Shown piece after piece: positions 12,157 to 22,715 of a DNA stretch of 64,000 nt. Each line of letters starts with the position of its first letter. The first letter of the stretch is position 1. Under the pieces are notes generated by a model that was not told the origin of the DNA, searched no databases, and saw only the letters and a program-made list of their open reading frames with translations. The translations under genes and the position numbers were made by a program. The stretch is from Colletotrichum lupini (lineage: Eukaryota; Ascomycota; Sordariomycetes; Glomerellales; Glomerellaceae): contig NC_064678.1 of assembly GCF_023278565.1 (NCBI RefSeq), positions 4,154,001-4,218,000 on the forward strand, given 5' to 3'.

Positions 12157-13963
12157 ATGGGGACCTCACCGAACCACGCCTCGACCGGGGGTGATACGAA
12201 GTCACCCAAACAGTCCAACAATGCCACTCCCCCACGTCAAAGTAAGTCGGACACCCTCTCCATCCCCTTACTCGCTGATTCTTCACCGAAAGACATCGTC
12301 GTTGCTGCCATTATCGTCGTTGTCGTCGTCGTCTTCGTCGTCGTTCACTCGCTTACCACAACTTAGACACCATTCCGGAAGTGAAGCAACCCGACCCGAG
12401 TTTGAAGCCCGATGCTGACGGCGCGAAACCTCTTGGCCCTCCCCCTCGACCTGGACAGACGACTGGAAATACTCCCGACTACTTCGGCGCCGGAGCCGCC
12501 TCTCTCAGTCTGGAGCCCAATCCTTTTGAGCAGTCTTTCGGCGGAGGCGCGCCAGAGACACCAGGTGGTACGAAATTGCCATCCGTTGCTGCTCTGACCT
12601 CGCCATCTTCGTTGCTCCCTGGTAGCGGCGCAACTCCATTCAACTGGGGAGGAGGTTCTCTGCGAACCGGTCCTTTGAGCCCGGCCATGTTGTCAGGTCC
12701 TACCAGTGACTACTTCAGCGATACGCATCACCTTCGTGGCGGATTCCCGACCCCGAACGAATCTTCGTTGAGAACTGGCTTGACTCCCGGTGGCAGTGGT
12801 TCCATGTTCCCTGCCCCCAGCCCTAACTCTCAGCAACTATTTGCTCAGCTGGCCAGTGGTGGTGCCACGCCTAGCACCATCGATTTCCACCGCACTGCGT
12901 TGAGTGCCGCTGCAAAGCGTGATACGCAGGCCCAGAATCAAAACCAGAATCAAAATCAAAGTCAACCCCAAAATCAGACACAGAACCATAACCAGCAACA
13001 GGCAGCTGTGACATCGCAGCCGCAGGAGATGCCAAACGGTGCAACCGCTGTCAAGACTGAGGCAAAGCAGTTCGACCCGCACGATAACGACGCAGCGAAC
13101 GGTCTGTTTATGCTTGCTCAAGGCGCACAGGGAAGAAACGGTGCTCCAAACGGCGGATTCGCGGCAGCACAAGCACAATCTCAAGCTCACCCACCTCCGC
13201 CACCTGCTCAAGGCGTCAACACGTCACCTCAAATGAGTGCTAACGGTGCTGGATCTGTTGGCGCGGGGTCGTCAGTCCGCGGTGTGAGCGAAGGCGGAAG
13301 TGCCATGTCGGATGAAAGCGAGCAAGCCCGTCCCGCAGCTAGGGGCAAGGGCAAGCGCAACTCGACTGGCGGCGCATCGACAAATGGCCGAAGAAAGGCT
13401 GAAGAGCCACCGGCAAAGGCCCCTGCCGCTAAGAAATCAAAGCCGAATAACAATATCCCCCCTCCTGATATGATGGGGGATGATAGTCAATCGGATGACG
13501 ACGATATGAAACACGAGAATGGTGAAGGTGGAAAGTCAAAGATGACTGACGAGGAGAAGCGTAAGAACTTTTTGGAACGTAACAGGTAAGTTCCAACATT
13601 CCAAAAGTCGCTCCCGTTGGTACCCCGCTAATCTCTTCATGCAGAGTTGCCGCCCTCAAGTGTCGCCAGCGCAAGAAGCAGTGGCTGGCTAACCTCCAGT
13701 CAAAAGTTGAACTGTTCAGCAGTGAGAACGATGCTCTCACAGCTCAGATCACGCAGTTGCGTGAGGAGGTTGTCAACTTGAAGACATTACTTCTGGCTCA
13801 CAAAGACTGCCCTGTCACGCAACAGCAAGGCCTTCACGGCGCCTTCATGCAACAGGCCATGGAGCCATTCAATCCCCAGATGAATCCGTACGGCATGGCC
13901 GCTCCTATTCCTAACCAGCAAGTCTTGGCGGCGGGCCAGGGTGTGCAACGCCGCTTTTCATAG
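12157..13963 (+). CDS. atf1: bZIP transcription factor of the Atf1/AtfA (ATF/CREB) type
   Basis: Three exons, 12157-12241, 12367-13585 and 13645-13963, give 540 residues with GT-AG introns of 125 and 59 nt. The second junction splits the bZIP basic region (ERNR|VAALKCRQRKK). The bZIP spans about residues 422-485: basic region with the N-x3-A-x2-C/R signature, then heptad leucines. The N-terminal half carries blocks typical of fungal Aft1/Atf1 proteins: an NTPDYFG...NPFEQSF segment, a VAALTSPSSLL...PFNWGGGSLRTGPLSPAML segment (HRA-like), and TIDFHRTALSAA (HRR-like). The middle is rich in Gln/Asn repeats. Known Atf1 orthologues are nuclear targets of the Hog1/Sty1-type stress MAP kinase and control oxidative and osmotic stress genes, conidia and virulence; that role is inferred from the family. 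The long leader and long upstream gap fit a heavily regulated gene. Confidence 0.92.
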
Positions 13964-15105
13964 GAGGACGAAGCCTTGTACAACAATCATTTCGAACATG
14001 AGGAGTTGGAGGATTCGATCCATCAATAACAACCCGTTGAGGTTGTCCGTCTCGGATAGTATATGGCGACATCGAGATTACGACTTTCATGCTGTTCCAT
14101 TCTCTGGCCTAGTCATATCTTACGGCTCAACTGTATCATCATTATATACGACATTTTGGCGCCAATATCTTCACTTCGTTTCTACGACGGGGTTGCAAGC
14201 AACCAGGGAGAAGCTGCCTAGTAACAGAGGCAGTTTACCTTGAGCAGGTTGAGGTGGGGAGTTTGGCAGGCGTCATTGGCTTGCTGCAATCGTATCAGTC
14301 CATCATTGGAAGGGCTAGATACTGGGCATACACATCAAAAGGAGTTCAAGGGTTGGCAAGTCATTTGAAAGGGTGTAGGCGTCGAGGGGTGGTTGATGGG
14401 ACTAAGCCATCTTCTACTAGCTGATTGCTTTGATTGGATTTATAGTAGCAATGGTAACAAGAGCTGCATGAACGGCAACGCCTCGTGGTCATTTAATTTA
14501 TGAGACTTCGCCCCATAATGGGTCTTGAGATGATGTGTGCGTAGATGAATGTGTATGAATTTTTAACTTATGGTTCTGTACATGTAAACGGCCACCACCA
14601 TGCCCAGGATACCTAGACACGATGAGCCGCAAACCAGGTTATGACTGAATAAGGTATAGATAGCTAGGCATCGGGACAATCCGTCGACAGTGGTGAGTGG
14701 AACCATTACCTACCTAAGGTAACGTATGGAAGTGATGTAAGTGAGGCAGTCGTGTTCCAGGGTTGTGAGTGGTCGAGAGGGGTTTCCCAAAACGGACTAG
14801 CGCAACCTTCCGGGTAAACCATCCCTCACTCTTGTAAACAACATCGCAGAGAAGGACCACCCCAACTTCGTCTCGCGCCGCCGACTACCACACCCGCCGA
14901 AACGCGAAAATCACGACAGCACCCCGGAGACCATACTTTTCACAAAATTGGAAATACGCAAGACCGCACCAAAGTTTTGTTCGCTTGGGATTTTTCACGC
15001 GCCAATTGACGCGCTTTTCGATTGCCTCGAGGCGCGACTTTCCGATTCCTACACCGAGCGCCACCTTTTGTCTCTCGACCGCATGCTTCATTTAACGCGC
15101 CATCC
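13964..15105. other. Intergenic: atf1 3' region and DSN1 promoter
   Basis: No gene recognised. One TACCTAAGGTA-type palindrome is present near 14710-14722. An in-frame upstream ATG at 15022 precedes the preferred DSN1 start by 28 codons. Confidence 0.5.
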
Positions 15106-16769
15106 ATGACGACCGTCATTCGCACCCGTCACCCGTTGCAAGTCATTAGCATGAGCAACGAGCAGCCAGAGAGAAGGAAAAGCAAGCGTCTTGCGGGTGA
15201 GTTGGAGGAGCGCGGGGAGGCGGCAAGGATGATGCTAAAACGACGCGCAGCTTCATCGGTTTACGACGAGCAGGATGGCGACTTCCACTTCACGCGCGGA
15301 TCCAAATCGAAGCGAGTTAAGAACGCAGAACCCGAGCCAGAGCCCGAACCGGAAATTGAAACTGAACCCGCGCCACTACCCCCGAAAAAGTCTGGAAGAG
15401 GAAGGCCAGCAAAAGGACGCGCTTCGGCGACAGCGAAGGCGCCCGAGCCCTCATCACCAGTAGCTGCGCCAAAGGCAGCGACATCATCAAAGCCGCGAAC
15501 GCGACGGACAGCGAGCACGCAGCCGGCGGAGGACGACGAGCTACAACTGCTTCCGCCTAAGCGCACGACGAGCCGAAGCACGCGCAGCTCGACTGGGAAA
15601 ACAGAAAAGGCAAAGCCTGTCAGGAAACCAGCACCGGAACCAGTCCCGGAGGAGGAGGCAGAGCACGATGAAGTTGACAGCGCGACACCGAGGGAGCCGG
15701 AGCCGGATAGGCGGCGGACGCCACGCGCCATTGAGGAACCAGTCGAGTCTGCAAAAATCACGCTTCCCGTCAGTGACACGCCAGTTATCAATCGCAACAA
15801 GGAAATGAGGAAAAAGGGCGGAGGGAATCGTCGGAGCAGCACGGGTATGCGCGGCCGGAGAGCAAGTTCGCTGATTGAGAGTGGGCATAACGCGATACCC
15901 CACCGAGAGGTTGAAACTGCAGAATTTTACAAGCACATTGAGTCGGAGGGTCTCATGGAACCAAGACGGATGAAGCAGCTTTTGACGTGGTGTGGCGAAC
16001 GAGCATTACTGCAAAAACCGCCCCATGGCCAGACAGATTCCAATACTGTTTTGGGTGGTGAGTAAAATTTGAAACCTGGAAAACCCGTGCCCAAGCTAAC
16101 TTTTCCAGCTCGCTATATTCAGGAACAGCTCTTGAAGGACTTTTCTACCAAGTCAGAATTTTCAGACTGGTTCAGCCGAGAAGAACAGGGGCCAAAGAAG
16201 CCTGTAGTCTACCTCCCAAACCCGCGTAATCTTGAACATCAAGAGAAAATTGAGCAACTGGAACAAAAAGTCAAAAGGTACATTTTCCGAATACCCGATT
16301 CATGAGGATGCAGGGACTAACCAATCATAGATTAAAACTAGAAAAGAAGAAATGGCTGGCGCTCAACAAACCGCGCCCGGATATCCCGCCACTCTTCTCA
16401 GAAACAGACACAGCACAAACAGCAACAGCGGCCGACGCATCCATCCTCGAGCCGAATGAGGCAGAAATGTTGAGCTGGCTCACCGACCCGGCATCCTCCT
16501 TTGAAAATGTCCGCGCCAAGACGCTCGCCCGCCTACAAAACACGCAGTCGACGCTGGAGTTTAAGGTGGACCAGCTCGCGGACGGCATACACAAGCTCTC
16601 CCAACGCGTCGACACGGCGGGCCGAGAGGCGGATAAGGTCCTCTCTCTCAGCGCCGCGCGGCTCAAGGAGCGGGAGGTGAGGGAAAAGGCCAACGCGGGC
16701 ACCAAGGAGATGCCCGTCATGGAGGTGCTCCGCAGCCTGGGGAGGATATTACCAGAGGGCGGGGAATAA
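15106..16769 (+). CDS. DSN1: Kinetochore protein Dsn1/Mis13, MIND (Mis12) complex subunit
   Basis: Three exons, 15106-16057, 16109-16277 and 16331-16769, give 519 residues; introns are 51 and 53 nt. The N-terminal half is basic, low in complexity and rich in Pro/Glu/Lys (disordered). The conserved Mis13/Dsn1 block starts at about residue 250: [10 protein letters not shown], then AIPH, an FYKHI helix, and [12 protein letters not shown], followed by a coiled-coil-like C-terminal half ([15 protein letters not shown] and on). In the family the RRxS pair just before SLIESG is an Aurora B phosphorylation site region; RRSS and RRAS are both visible. Acts at the outer centromere, linking CENP-C/inner kinetochore to the Ndc80 complex. 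The start is uncertain: ATGs at 15022, 15106 and 15151 are in frame; I chose 15106 because the protein reads [13 protein letters not shown] from there without a long unusual leader. Confidence 0.9.
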
Positions 16770-17853
16770 AGGAAACGATTGCTATTACACACACAACGCC
16801 GCCGTTTCTCTCCTTTTTCTTTAATGACGACCGACCTTTGAGAAGGGGGGGTATAATGACTGATATGAAATTGTGGTGGTTGGGTGGGCGGCGAGGTTTA
16901 TTCCTCTCTTTTTTGAATTGGCTGCCCTCGAAGGGGGTTGTTTATCGAGATGGGGGCCATCTCTGGGGGTGACTGGCAGACACACACAACGTTTTCGTTC
17001 CTTCTCTTTCGATGCTTGTCTTGGCATGGAATCGGCGCTGGAGGCGGGCTTTTTGGGGATGGAATTTGAGAGGTACAGACTGCATCTCGAACGGAGTTTT
17101 CATTTAGCCAAATACCCACATGTTCTTTCGCTACCCGCGTTTCTGTAGTATGGTCCTGTGATGATGTCGTTCTTGAATGTTTTGGCTCGTCCGTGTTGGG
17201 CCGGATGGGATCAACGTTGATATTTGAGGAACTTTTGATAGAGTCGCAATGTGAGGCGCGTTTCTCTTCTATTCGAGTATCCTTTCAAACTGTCAGCCAT
17301 GCAACACAACCAAGCTTTTTCGGTATCACTATCGGAATGCTATCTCAAGACCCTGAAATAGTCCCCGCACCTCCGTATTCTATCCCGGTGCCAATGAGGA
17401 AACTTGACTCATTCCGATCTGGATAGTGAGGAACTACGCAAGGACCCTGTTATCAATGCCTTTATTATCTGCAGTGCCAATGTAGTGTACTGTGCACGAT
17501 CCAAGCCACTTCCGCGTGCCCGTCAAGATCGAACCGTCATACAGTGTTGATATCCTTGATATACGGTGATTATTTTCCCACGGTCCGAGCTCTTATTGCT
17601 GCATCGAAATCAAGGGTCTTGTACAGTTTTCGAGGCGAATTACGGACGGGAAGTAGTTGCTTTGTTCGCCCTCCCCCCCTACCTCGGTAACGTCAAAACC
17701 AACTTCGCACCTATCACAGCGTCCAATTTGTAAGACAAATCCCCAAGACGCCCTTCTCACCACCGACAACCTCGACTTTGCACAAGCGCAACGTCGGAAC
17801 CGACTATCCTCTTCCAACCAACACCCCGAATCAAATCGCAAAAAAAAAAAAAA
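16770..17853. other. Intergenic: DSN1 3' region and SDH5 promoter
   Basis: No gene recognised; the open frames are short and unremarkable. The stretch ends in an A-run (17840-17854) that reaches into the SDH5 start codon. Confidence 0.5.
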
Positions 17854-17854
17854 A
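17840..17854 (+). promoter_or_regulatory. Poly(A) tract abutting the SDH5 start codon
   Basis: Fifteen consecutive A residues, the last being the A of the ATG at 17854. A-rich leaders just before the start codon occur in fungi and can bind poly(A)-binding protein; that effect here is inference. Run length may be affected by sequencing error. Confidence 0.5.
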
Positions 17855-18786
17855 TGTCGACAGTAGCCCGCGCTCTCCGCCCGGCAGCTCGCCGCCTCCG
17901 CGTCATGGCGCCGGCACCCACGACGACGGCGGCGGCGCCCCTGACCCTCCGCAGATGCTTCGCCGACAAGCCGCCGGTCTACACCGAGTCCGCCGTCAAC
18001 AGCGAGCTGGGCGTCGGCGAGTTCGAGGGCATCAAGTTCCGCGTCGAGCCGCTGCGGCGTCAGGGCGAGGACGAGCGGACCATGCGCGCCCGTCTTCTTT
18101 GTGAGTGCCTTCCCTCGGCGTTTTTTCTTACTCGACTCTTGTTGAGGGAACGATGGGGAGAGAAAACAAATTTATGCGGAAAGTAAGATCCCGAGAACTA
18201 ATCATTGCCCTACGAAAACAAAATAGACCAGTCCCGCAAGCGCGGAACCCTCGAATCAGACCTCCTCATGTCGACCTTCGCCAACGAACACCTCCCGCAC
18301 ATGACAAAGTCCCAAATGGCGCAGTACGACCTCTTCCTCGACGAGAACGACTGGGACATTTACTACTGGGCCACCCAGGAGGAAGCCCCCTCCGCCTCGG
18401 CCTCGACCACAAAGACGTCGTCCTCCTCTCCCTCCAACGACACGCTCGCCTCCTCCACCGTCAACGCGGCAGAATCCTACCGCCCCGTCGGCTCCGGCGC
18501 CGCCTCGACGATCGACTCCGGCAAGACCTCCAATCCGAAAGAGGATGTCCGCACGCAGGACGTCCCGGGCGAGTGGGCCAACACCGTCGGCTCTTTCAAG
18601 GCGCAGTACCGCCCCGTGCCCGTGCGATGGCAGGGTAGCGAGATTTTGGAGATGCTGAGGGCCCACGTGCGGAGCCGGCGTGCGGACGGGACTGTTGGTG
18701 TGCACCGGGACGTGCAGGAGCGCAAGGAGGGTGGGCTTGGGTTTATGCCGCCTCTGTTTGACGTCGATAGCGCGGGCAAGAACTAG
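17854..18786 (+). CDS. SDH5: Succinate dehydrogenase assembly factor 2 (Sdh5/SDHAF2), mitochondrial
   Basis: Two exons, 17854-18100 and 18227-18786, give 268 residues; the intron is 126 nt and contains a CTAAT branch-like sequence. Residues 1 to about 35 are rich in Arg/Ala and lack acidic residues, a typical mitochondrial presequence. The family core begins at the splice junction: [19 protein letters not shown], then [14 protein letters not shown] (about residues 83-132). Known role: it promotes covalent FAD attachment to the SDH flavoprotein subunit (complex II) in the matrix. A Ser/Thr/Ala-rich low-complexity insert of about 60 residues separates that core from the C-terminal [19 protein letters not shown] block (about 193-218), so the protein is longer than yeast or human homologues. 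Convergent with ERV25 downstream. Confidence 0.93.
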
Positions 18787-19479
18787 AGAGATTGTAGATC
18801 TCGCTGTGAGATGTGCGCCGACGAGTTTGGGGGAAAGAGGTTTGAGACATTGTACCAATATCTATCAGGAAATATCATTTTGGGCGGAGAGGGTAAAATT
18901 TGTGGGAGCATGGTACATTATAAACGGCTTCATTGGAAGCTTCATTGCATGGTTTGGGGTGGAGAGAGATAACGTTCACTCGGGAGGTGGATGGGCTCAC
19001 AGCAAGGCTTCGTTGGAAGCACTTGGCACGTGGAGTGATATCGTACACATCTGTAATTTGACAGCGATTAGAGGCTGCTAGCAGAGTCTCCGGGATAGAC
19101 GTGTTACTGAAACAGTGTACAAGATCCAAGGAACAAAGACTGAGCGCTTGGGACCGGACGAAATTGCAGATATACACCTTAACTCAGGTACACCTTACTT
19201 GCCAGCCTCATCCAAATAATCATGAACATGCCACAAGCACAATGCTGTAATGTAATCTGCGTTATATCATTCATGACTTTTATGGTGACCGTCGTATGTA
19301 TGCATACACTAATACACACTCGAAAACCCCGAGGTGGTTTTTGATGCTTCCGATGGCATCACAGAGACTCTCATCAACACCGCTGTGCGGCGGCGCAACA
19401 TCTCTCATCTTCCGTAACTCCTTTACGCTATTGGCAAGCCATTGGCCGACTTCCTTTTCACTTCACCGATATATGGCGT
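18787..19479. other. Convergent 3' regions of SDH5 and ERV25
   Basis: No gene recognised between the two convergent stop codons. Confidence 0.5.
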
Positions 19480-20536
19480 TTAAATCAGGTGCTTGGATCT
19501 GTCATAGTATCACACGGTTAGCATGTCCAAAGCTTCTCCGAGAGCACAGCAAAATATAGCAGACAACAAACCTGAAGTATGCCCGCAGGTACATAATCTG
19601 CCAACCCCACAGTCCGACGAGGATGAGCGTCGTGCCGATGCCGAACCACTTGACGCGGGTGTTTGTGCTCTCGTTGGTGTCGCGCAGCTTGTGCTCGCGG
19701 GCGCGCAGGTAGTCCATCTCGGTGTTGATCTCGCTGACGAGCTCGTCGATGCGCCTGAGCTCCGCCTCGACGGGCTTGAGCTTCTCCGTCGCCTGGATGG
19801 CGTTCCAGTCCTTTGCGTCGGCGCCAATGTCGATGTCGAGCTCAATGTGGCGACTCGTTGCGCCGCTGCGGCCGGCTGTTGGTTTGGGACACTCTCGTCA
19901 GTTTTCTTGGTTCTTGTCCCTTTCGTGCAAAAGGGTGGTAAAAAGCAACTGGGTATGTGGAGGGTTCAAGCCATTGACATGGCGATGTGGCTGGTTGTAG
20001 GGGTGAGTGGGTGCGACGTACAGCCAGAGAGGATGTTCTCGAAGCAAACGTCGAAGGCAGCGTCTGCGTGGGAGGTGAAGACGACACGCTTCTCGCCGCC
20101 TGCAATGTCCTTGGGCTTTCCGTAGTCGTTGCCAACAGCATCCTTGATCTAGAGAGTCACCCATTGTTAGCCAAACTGTCATTGCGACCAGTTTCCTCTT
20201 TCCCCCAATCCTCTCCCTTGTTGCTATCCCGCTTCGATCCCCGGGAAGCTTCCATCTCTTCTCAGATCAAGTCCCAATATTGGGGAAGATGGCGTAGGGG
20301 GGATAGCAGTTGATGCCACATACGTGCATGTTGACAGTCATGCCGTCACCCTTTGAACCATCCACAATAGCCGTGACGACGACCAAGGTGTCCCTAGCGA
20401 CGAAATTGCGAATGCATCGCTCCTTCTTGCCCTCGTGGGTGCTCGTAGCATGCAGGTCGAACCTGAGCGCCTGGGCGCAGCAAGCGAGTAGCACAAGACC
20501 GCACACGTAGCGCAGCAATGATGTCGTCGGCGCCAT
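19480..20536 (-). CDS. ERV25: p24-family cargo receptor Erv25 (emp24 delta type), COPII vesicle protein
   Basis: Four exons on the minus strand: 20536-20324, 20148-20022, 19875-19572 and 19498-19480, giving 220 residues. The last exon is only 19 nt and encodes the tail R-SKHLI. Residues 1-23 form a signal peptide (hydrophobic stretch ending CAQALRFDL), followed by the GOLD domain with its two cysteines (about 41 and in DVCFENIL), a coiled-coil region ([17 protein letters not shown] through [25 protein letters not shown] heptads), and a single membrane span near residues 185-207 before YLRAYFRSKHLI. Known role: with Emp24 it cycles between ER and Golgi, sorting GPI-anchored and other cargo. 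An in-frame upstream start at 20572 would put extra polar residues before the signal peptide and is unlikely. Confidence 0.93.
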
Positions 20537-21068
20537 AGCTAATTCGCAGATTTCCGTATCAATCGAAGACAAGTTGAGAAAGGGTTCGGTCGATTCGGAT
20601 GTCGGGACCGTCGTGGTTGAGGAGGAGAAGGGCGGGCGGGGAGAACAGCCGGCGTGGGTTGTTGGGAATTGCGTCGTAAAGGAGCTCCCTGGGCTAACGA
20701 GGACACAACTGCGATAGGAGAGCTATGGGCCTCTAGGAACCACCTTTGGGGATTTTTGGAAATCTGTCGCGTTCGAAAAGGCCTGGACCCACATCAAGGA
20801 CCCCTGTCGGACGGGTAGAGGTCAAGCACTCTGGCCAATTGGGCTCGGTGGGCGGGGCAGCCTTGTGCCTTGGCACTCACGTGAGAGCGACAGCCTCGCA
20901 GCTTTTTGGGTGTGGCGTTTGGCGCGTCGGCCGCTCTTCGATATCGCGATGCGACAAAAGCGGCATTACAGCTTCAGGAACACGATTTTTGCCGACTGAA
21001 CTGCCGTCTGATCGGAACCTCGCCAATATAATACAGCTTCTTCTCGTCAAAGAGAGACTACCGCCAAG
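20537..21068. promoter_or_regulatory. Divergent promoter region between ERV25 and the U1-C gene
   Basis: A 532-bp gap separates two divergent start codons (ERV25 on minus, U1-C on plus), so it must hold both promoters. A CCAATATAATAC stretch near 21022-21034 is an AT-rich core-promoter candidate for the U1-C side. No other gene is visible. Confidence 0.5.
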
Positions 21069-22053
21069 ATGCCCAAGTGTAAGTCCCGACCCTCCTCCAA
21101 GTATCTTTGCAAACACCCAGCTAACATGAGATCACAGTCTTCTGTACGTCTCAATCAAACCACGATCGAACGCGAAGCTATTCAGCCGAACTGACCTGAA
21201 ATCCCCGATTCTAGGCGATTACTGCGATGTGTACCTCACGCACGACTCCATGAGCGTGCGCAAGGCGCATAACAGCGGTCGAAACCACCTGCGCAACGTA
21301 GTCGACTACTACCAACGTACGGCTCCTCCTCCTCCTCCTCCTCCTCCTCCTCCTCCTCCTCCTCCTCCTCCTCTTCCCATTACTTGCGCGACCACCACGA
21401 CACATGAAAGCTAACATGCCCCCTTTCTTCTCCAGAAATCGGTCACGAAAAGGCCCAGTCCGTCATCGACTCCATCACCTCCTCCTACGCCGCAGAAGGC
21501 CAAGCGCACAACAACCCAATGCTGCCACAAAACCAGCCCGGATCCGCCTTCCCGCCGCCCTTCCCCTTCCCAGGAGGTTCGTACATACCTCTTCACCCCT
21601 TCCAGCGCTGCTATAGCCACGGGTCCATTGCACCAAGTACTAACCTGATTCCCTCTCTCCAGGTGTCCCCCCTCCCTTCCCCGGCATGCCCGCCGGCGCA
21701 CCCCCCTTCCCTCAAGGCATGATTCCACGTAGGTTCCACCATGAGCCTCTTCTTGATAGCTCCCTCACAAACTAACAAAACATCCAATAGCCCCAGGACA
21801 AGCAGGCCGCGGAATGCCGCCCATGCCCCCCTTCCCCCCGGGCCCCAACGGCTCACCAATGCCCCCAGGAGGCCTACCGTTCCCCCCGCCCGGCGGTCTC
21901 CCAGCCGGTCTCCCCTTCCCGCCCCCGGGCGCGCCGGGCGGTCTGCCCCCCAACTTCCAGTTTCCCGGTATGCCAGGCGGCGGCGCGTTCCCACCTGGAC
22001 CTCCTGGTGCCTTTCCGCCCGGTGGTGGACCTCCAGGTCAGGATAGGCGGTAG
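21069..22053 (+). CDS. YHC1: U1 small nuclear ribonucleoprotein C, with a 6-nt microexon
   Basis: Six exons: 21069-21078, 21138-21143, 21215-21316, 21436-21576, 21663-21728 and 21791-22053, giving 195 residues. Exon 2 is TCTTCT only; with it the protein starts [17 protein letters not shown], matching the invariant U1-C start (MPKF/Y-CDYC). The matrin-type zinc finger has ligands C6, C9, H24 and H30. The block [18 protein letters not shown] spans the exon 3/4 junction. The C-terminal two thirds are Pro/Gly/Met-rich (PPG and FPPPG repeats), usual for the family. Known role: U1 snRNP subunit that stabilises pairing with the 5' splice site. Intron 3 contains a long CCT repeat. The intron 4 donor is GTTCGT, weaker than consensus, but the only one that keeps the frame. 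Skipping the microexon also keeps the frame but removes two residues next to the zinc finger. Confidence 0.93.
21324..21374 (+). repeat. CCT/CTC microsatellite in U1-C intron 3
   Basis: About 16-17 tandem CCT triplets inside the third intron (21317-21435). It forms a very long polypyrimidine stretch near the middle of the intron, upstream of the acceptor at 21435. Confidence 0.85.
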
Positions 22054-22715
22054 AATGCTTTGCGGCTGTCTTCGTCCACGGCAAACTGCATTATCTGGGC
22101 GTGTGTCTTCTTGGTACAAGTGGGATTGGTGTTTAGGCGTCATATTCAGGGCAAAAGGGTGTATCCAAAACTTAGGTTTTTCATGACACGGGCATGGTTA
22201 TATCACATTCAATCAAACACATGGAAGCAAAAGCTCATCCTGCAAAACCGAGAAACGCGGTCAAGCAAGTTTCGTTCCGAAACGCTGAGTTAAATGGTAT
22301 CTTGACGTACAGTTTTTTTTTTCTATATGATACAATAATAAGACGTCCTTCTTTATCTGTAGCAGGCAGCGCGCGCGTTCAATCGTTCATCAAAACCCCG
22401 ATTCCCCGTCCCAAAATCATTGTCATCAATATCGTCGTCAAAGTCTCAAATAGTGGGGAAACCTTGTCATCAAACCCTCCGTCATCAGCTCCGAAATCCG
22501 CGAAGAAAGCAATTCTTTGTGTCGTTGACAGGCTTCTGTAGTCGTAAAAATGGAGAAAAAAAGCGTTCGTTCGTAGCAGTCGTGATGATCCCAATTCATT
22601 TCCTCCAGCACCCTCCATTTGTGCTTCATACCCAGATATATTACGCGTTGAAAAAAGTGCTCCAGACAGGATCATCATCTGAAGTACTCGGGAAATTTTG
22701 TACGTTGCAGTCGCA
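22054..22715. other. Convergent 3' regions of U1-C and the disordered-protein gene
   Basis: No gene recognised between the two stop codons. Confidence 0.5.

Noticed and set aside
21211..21417. Arg-rich 68-codon frame on minus
   Set aside because: Produced by the CCT repeat in the U1-C intron.
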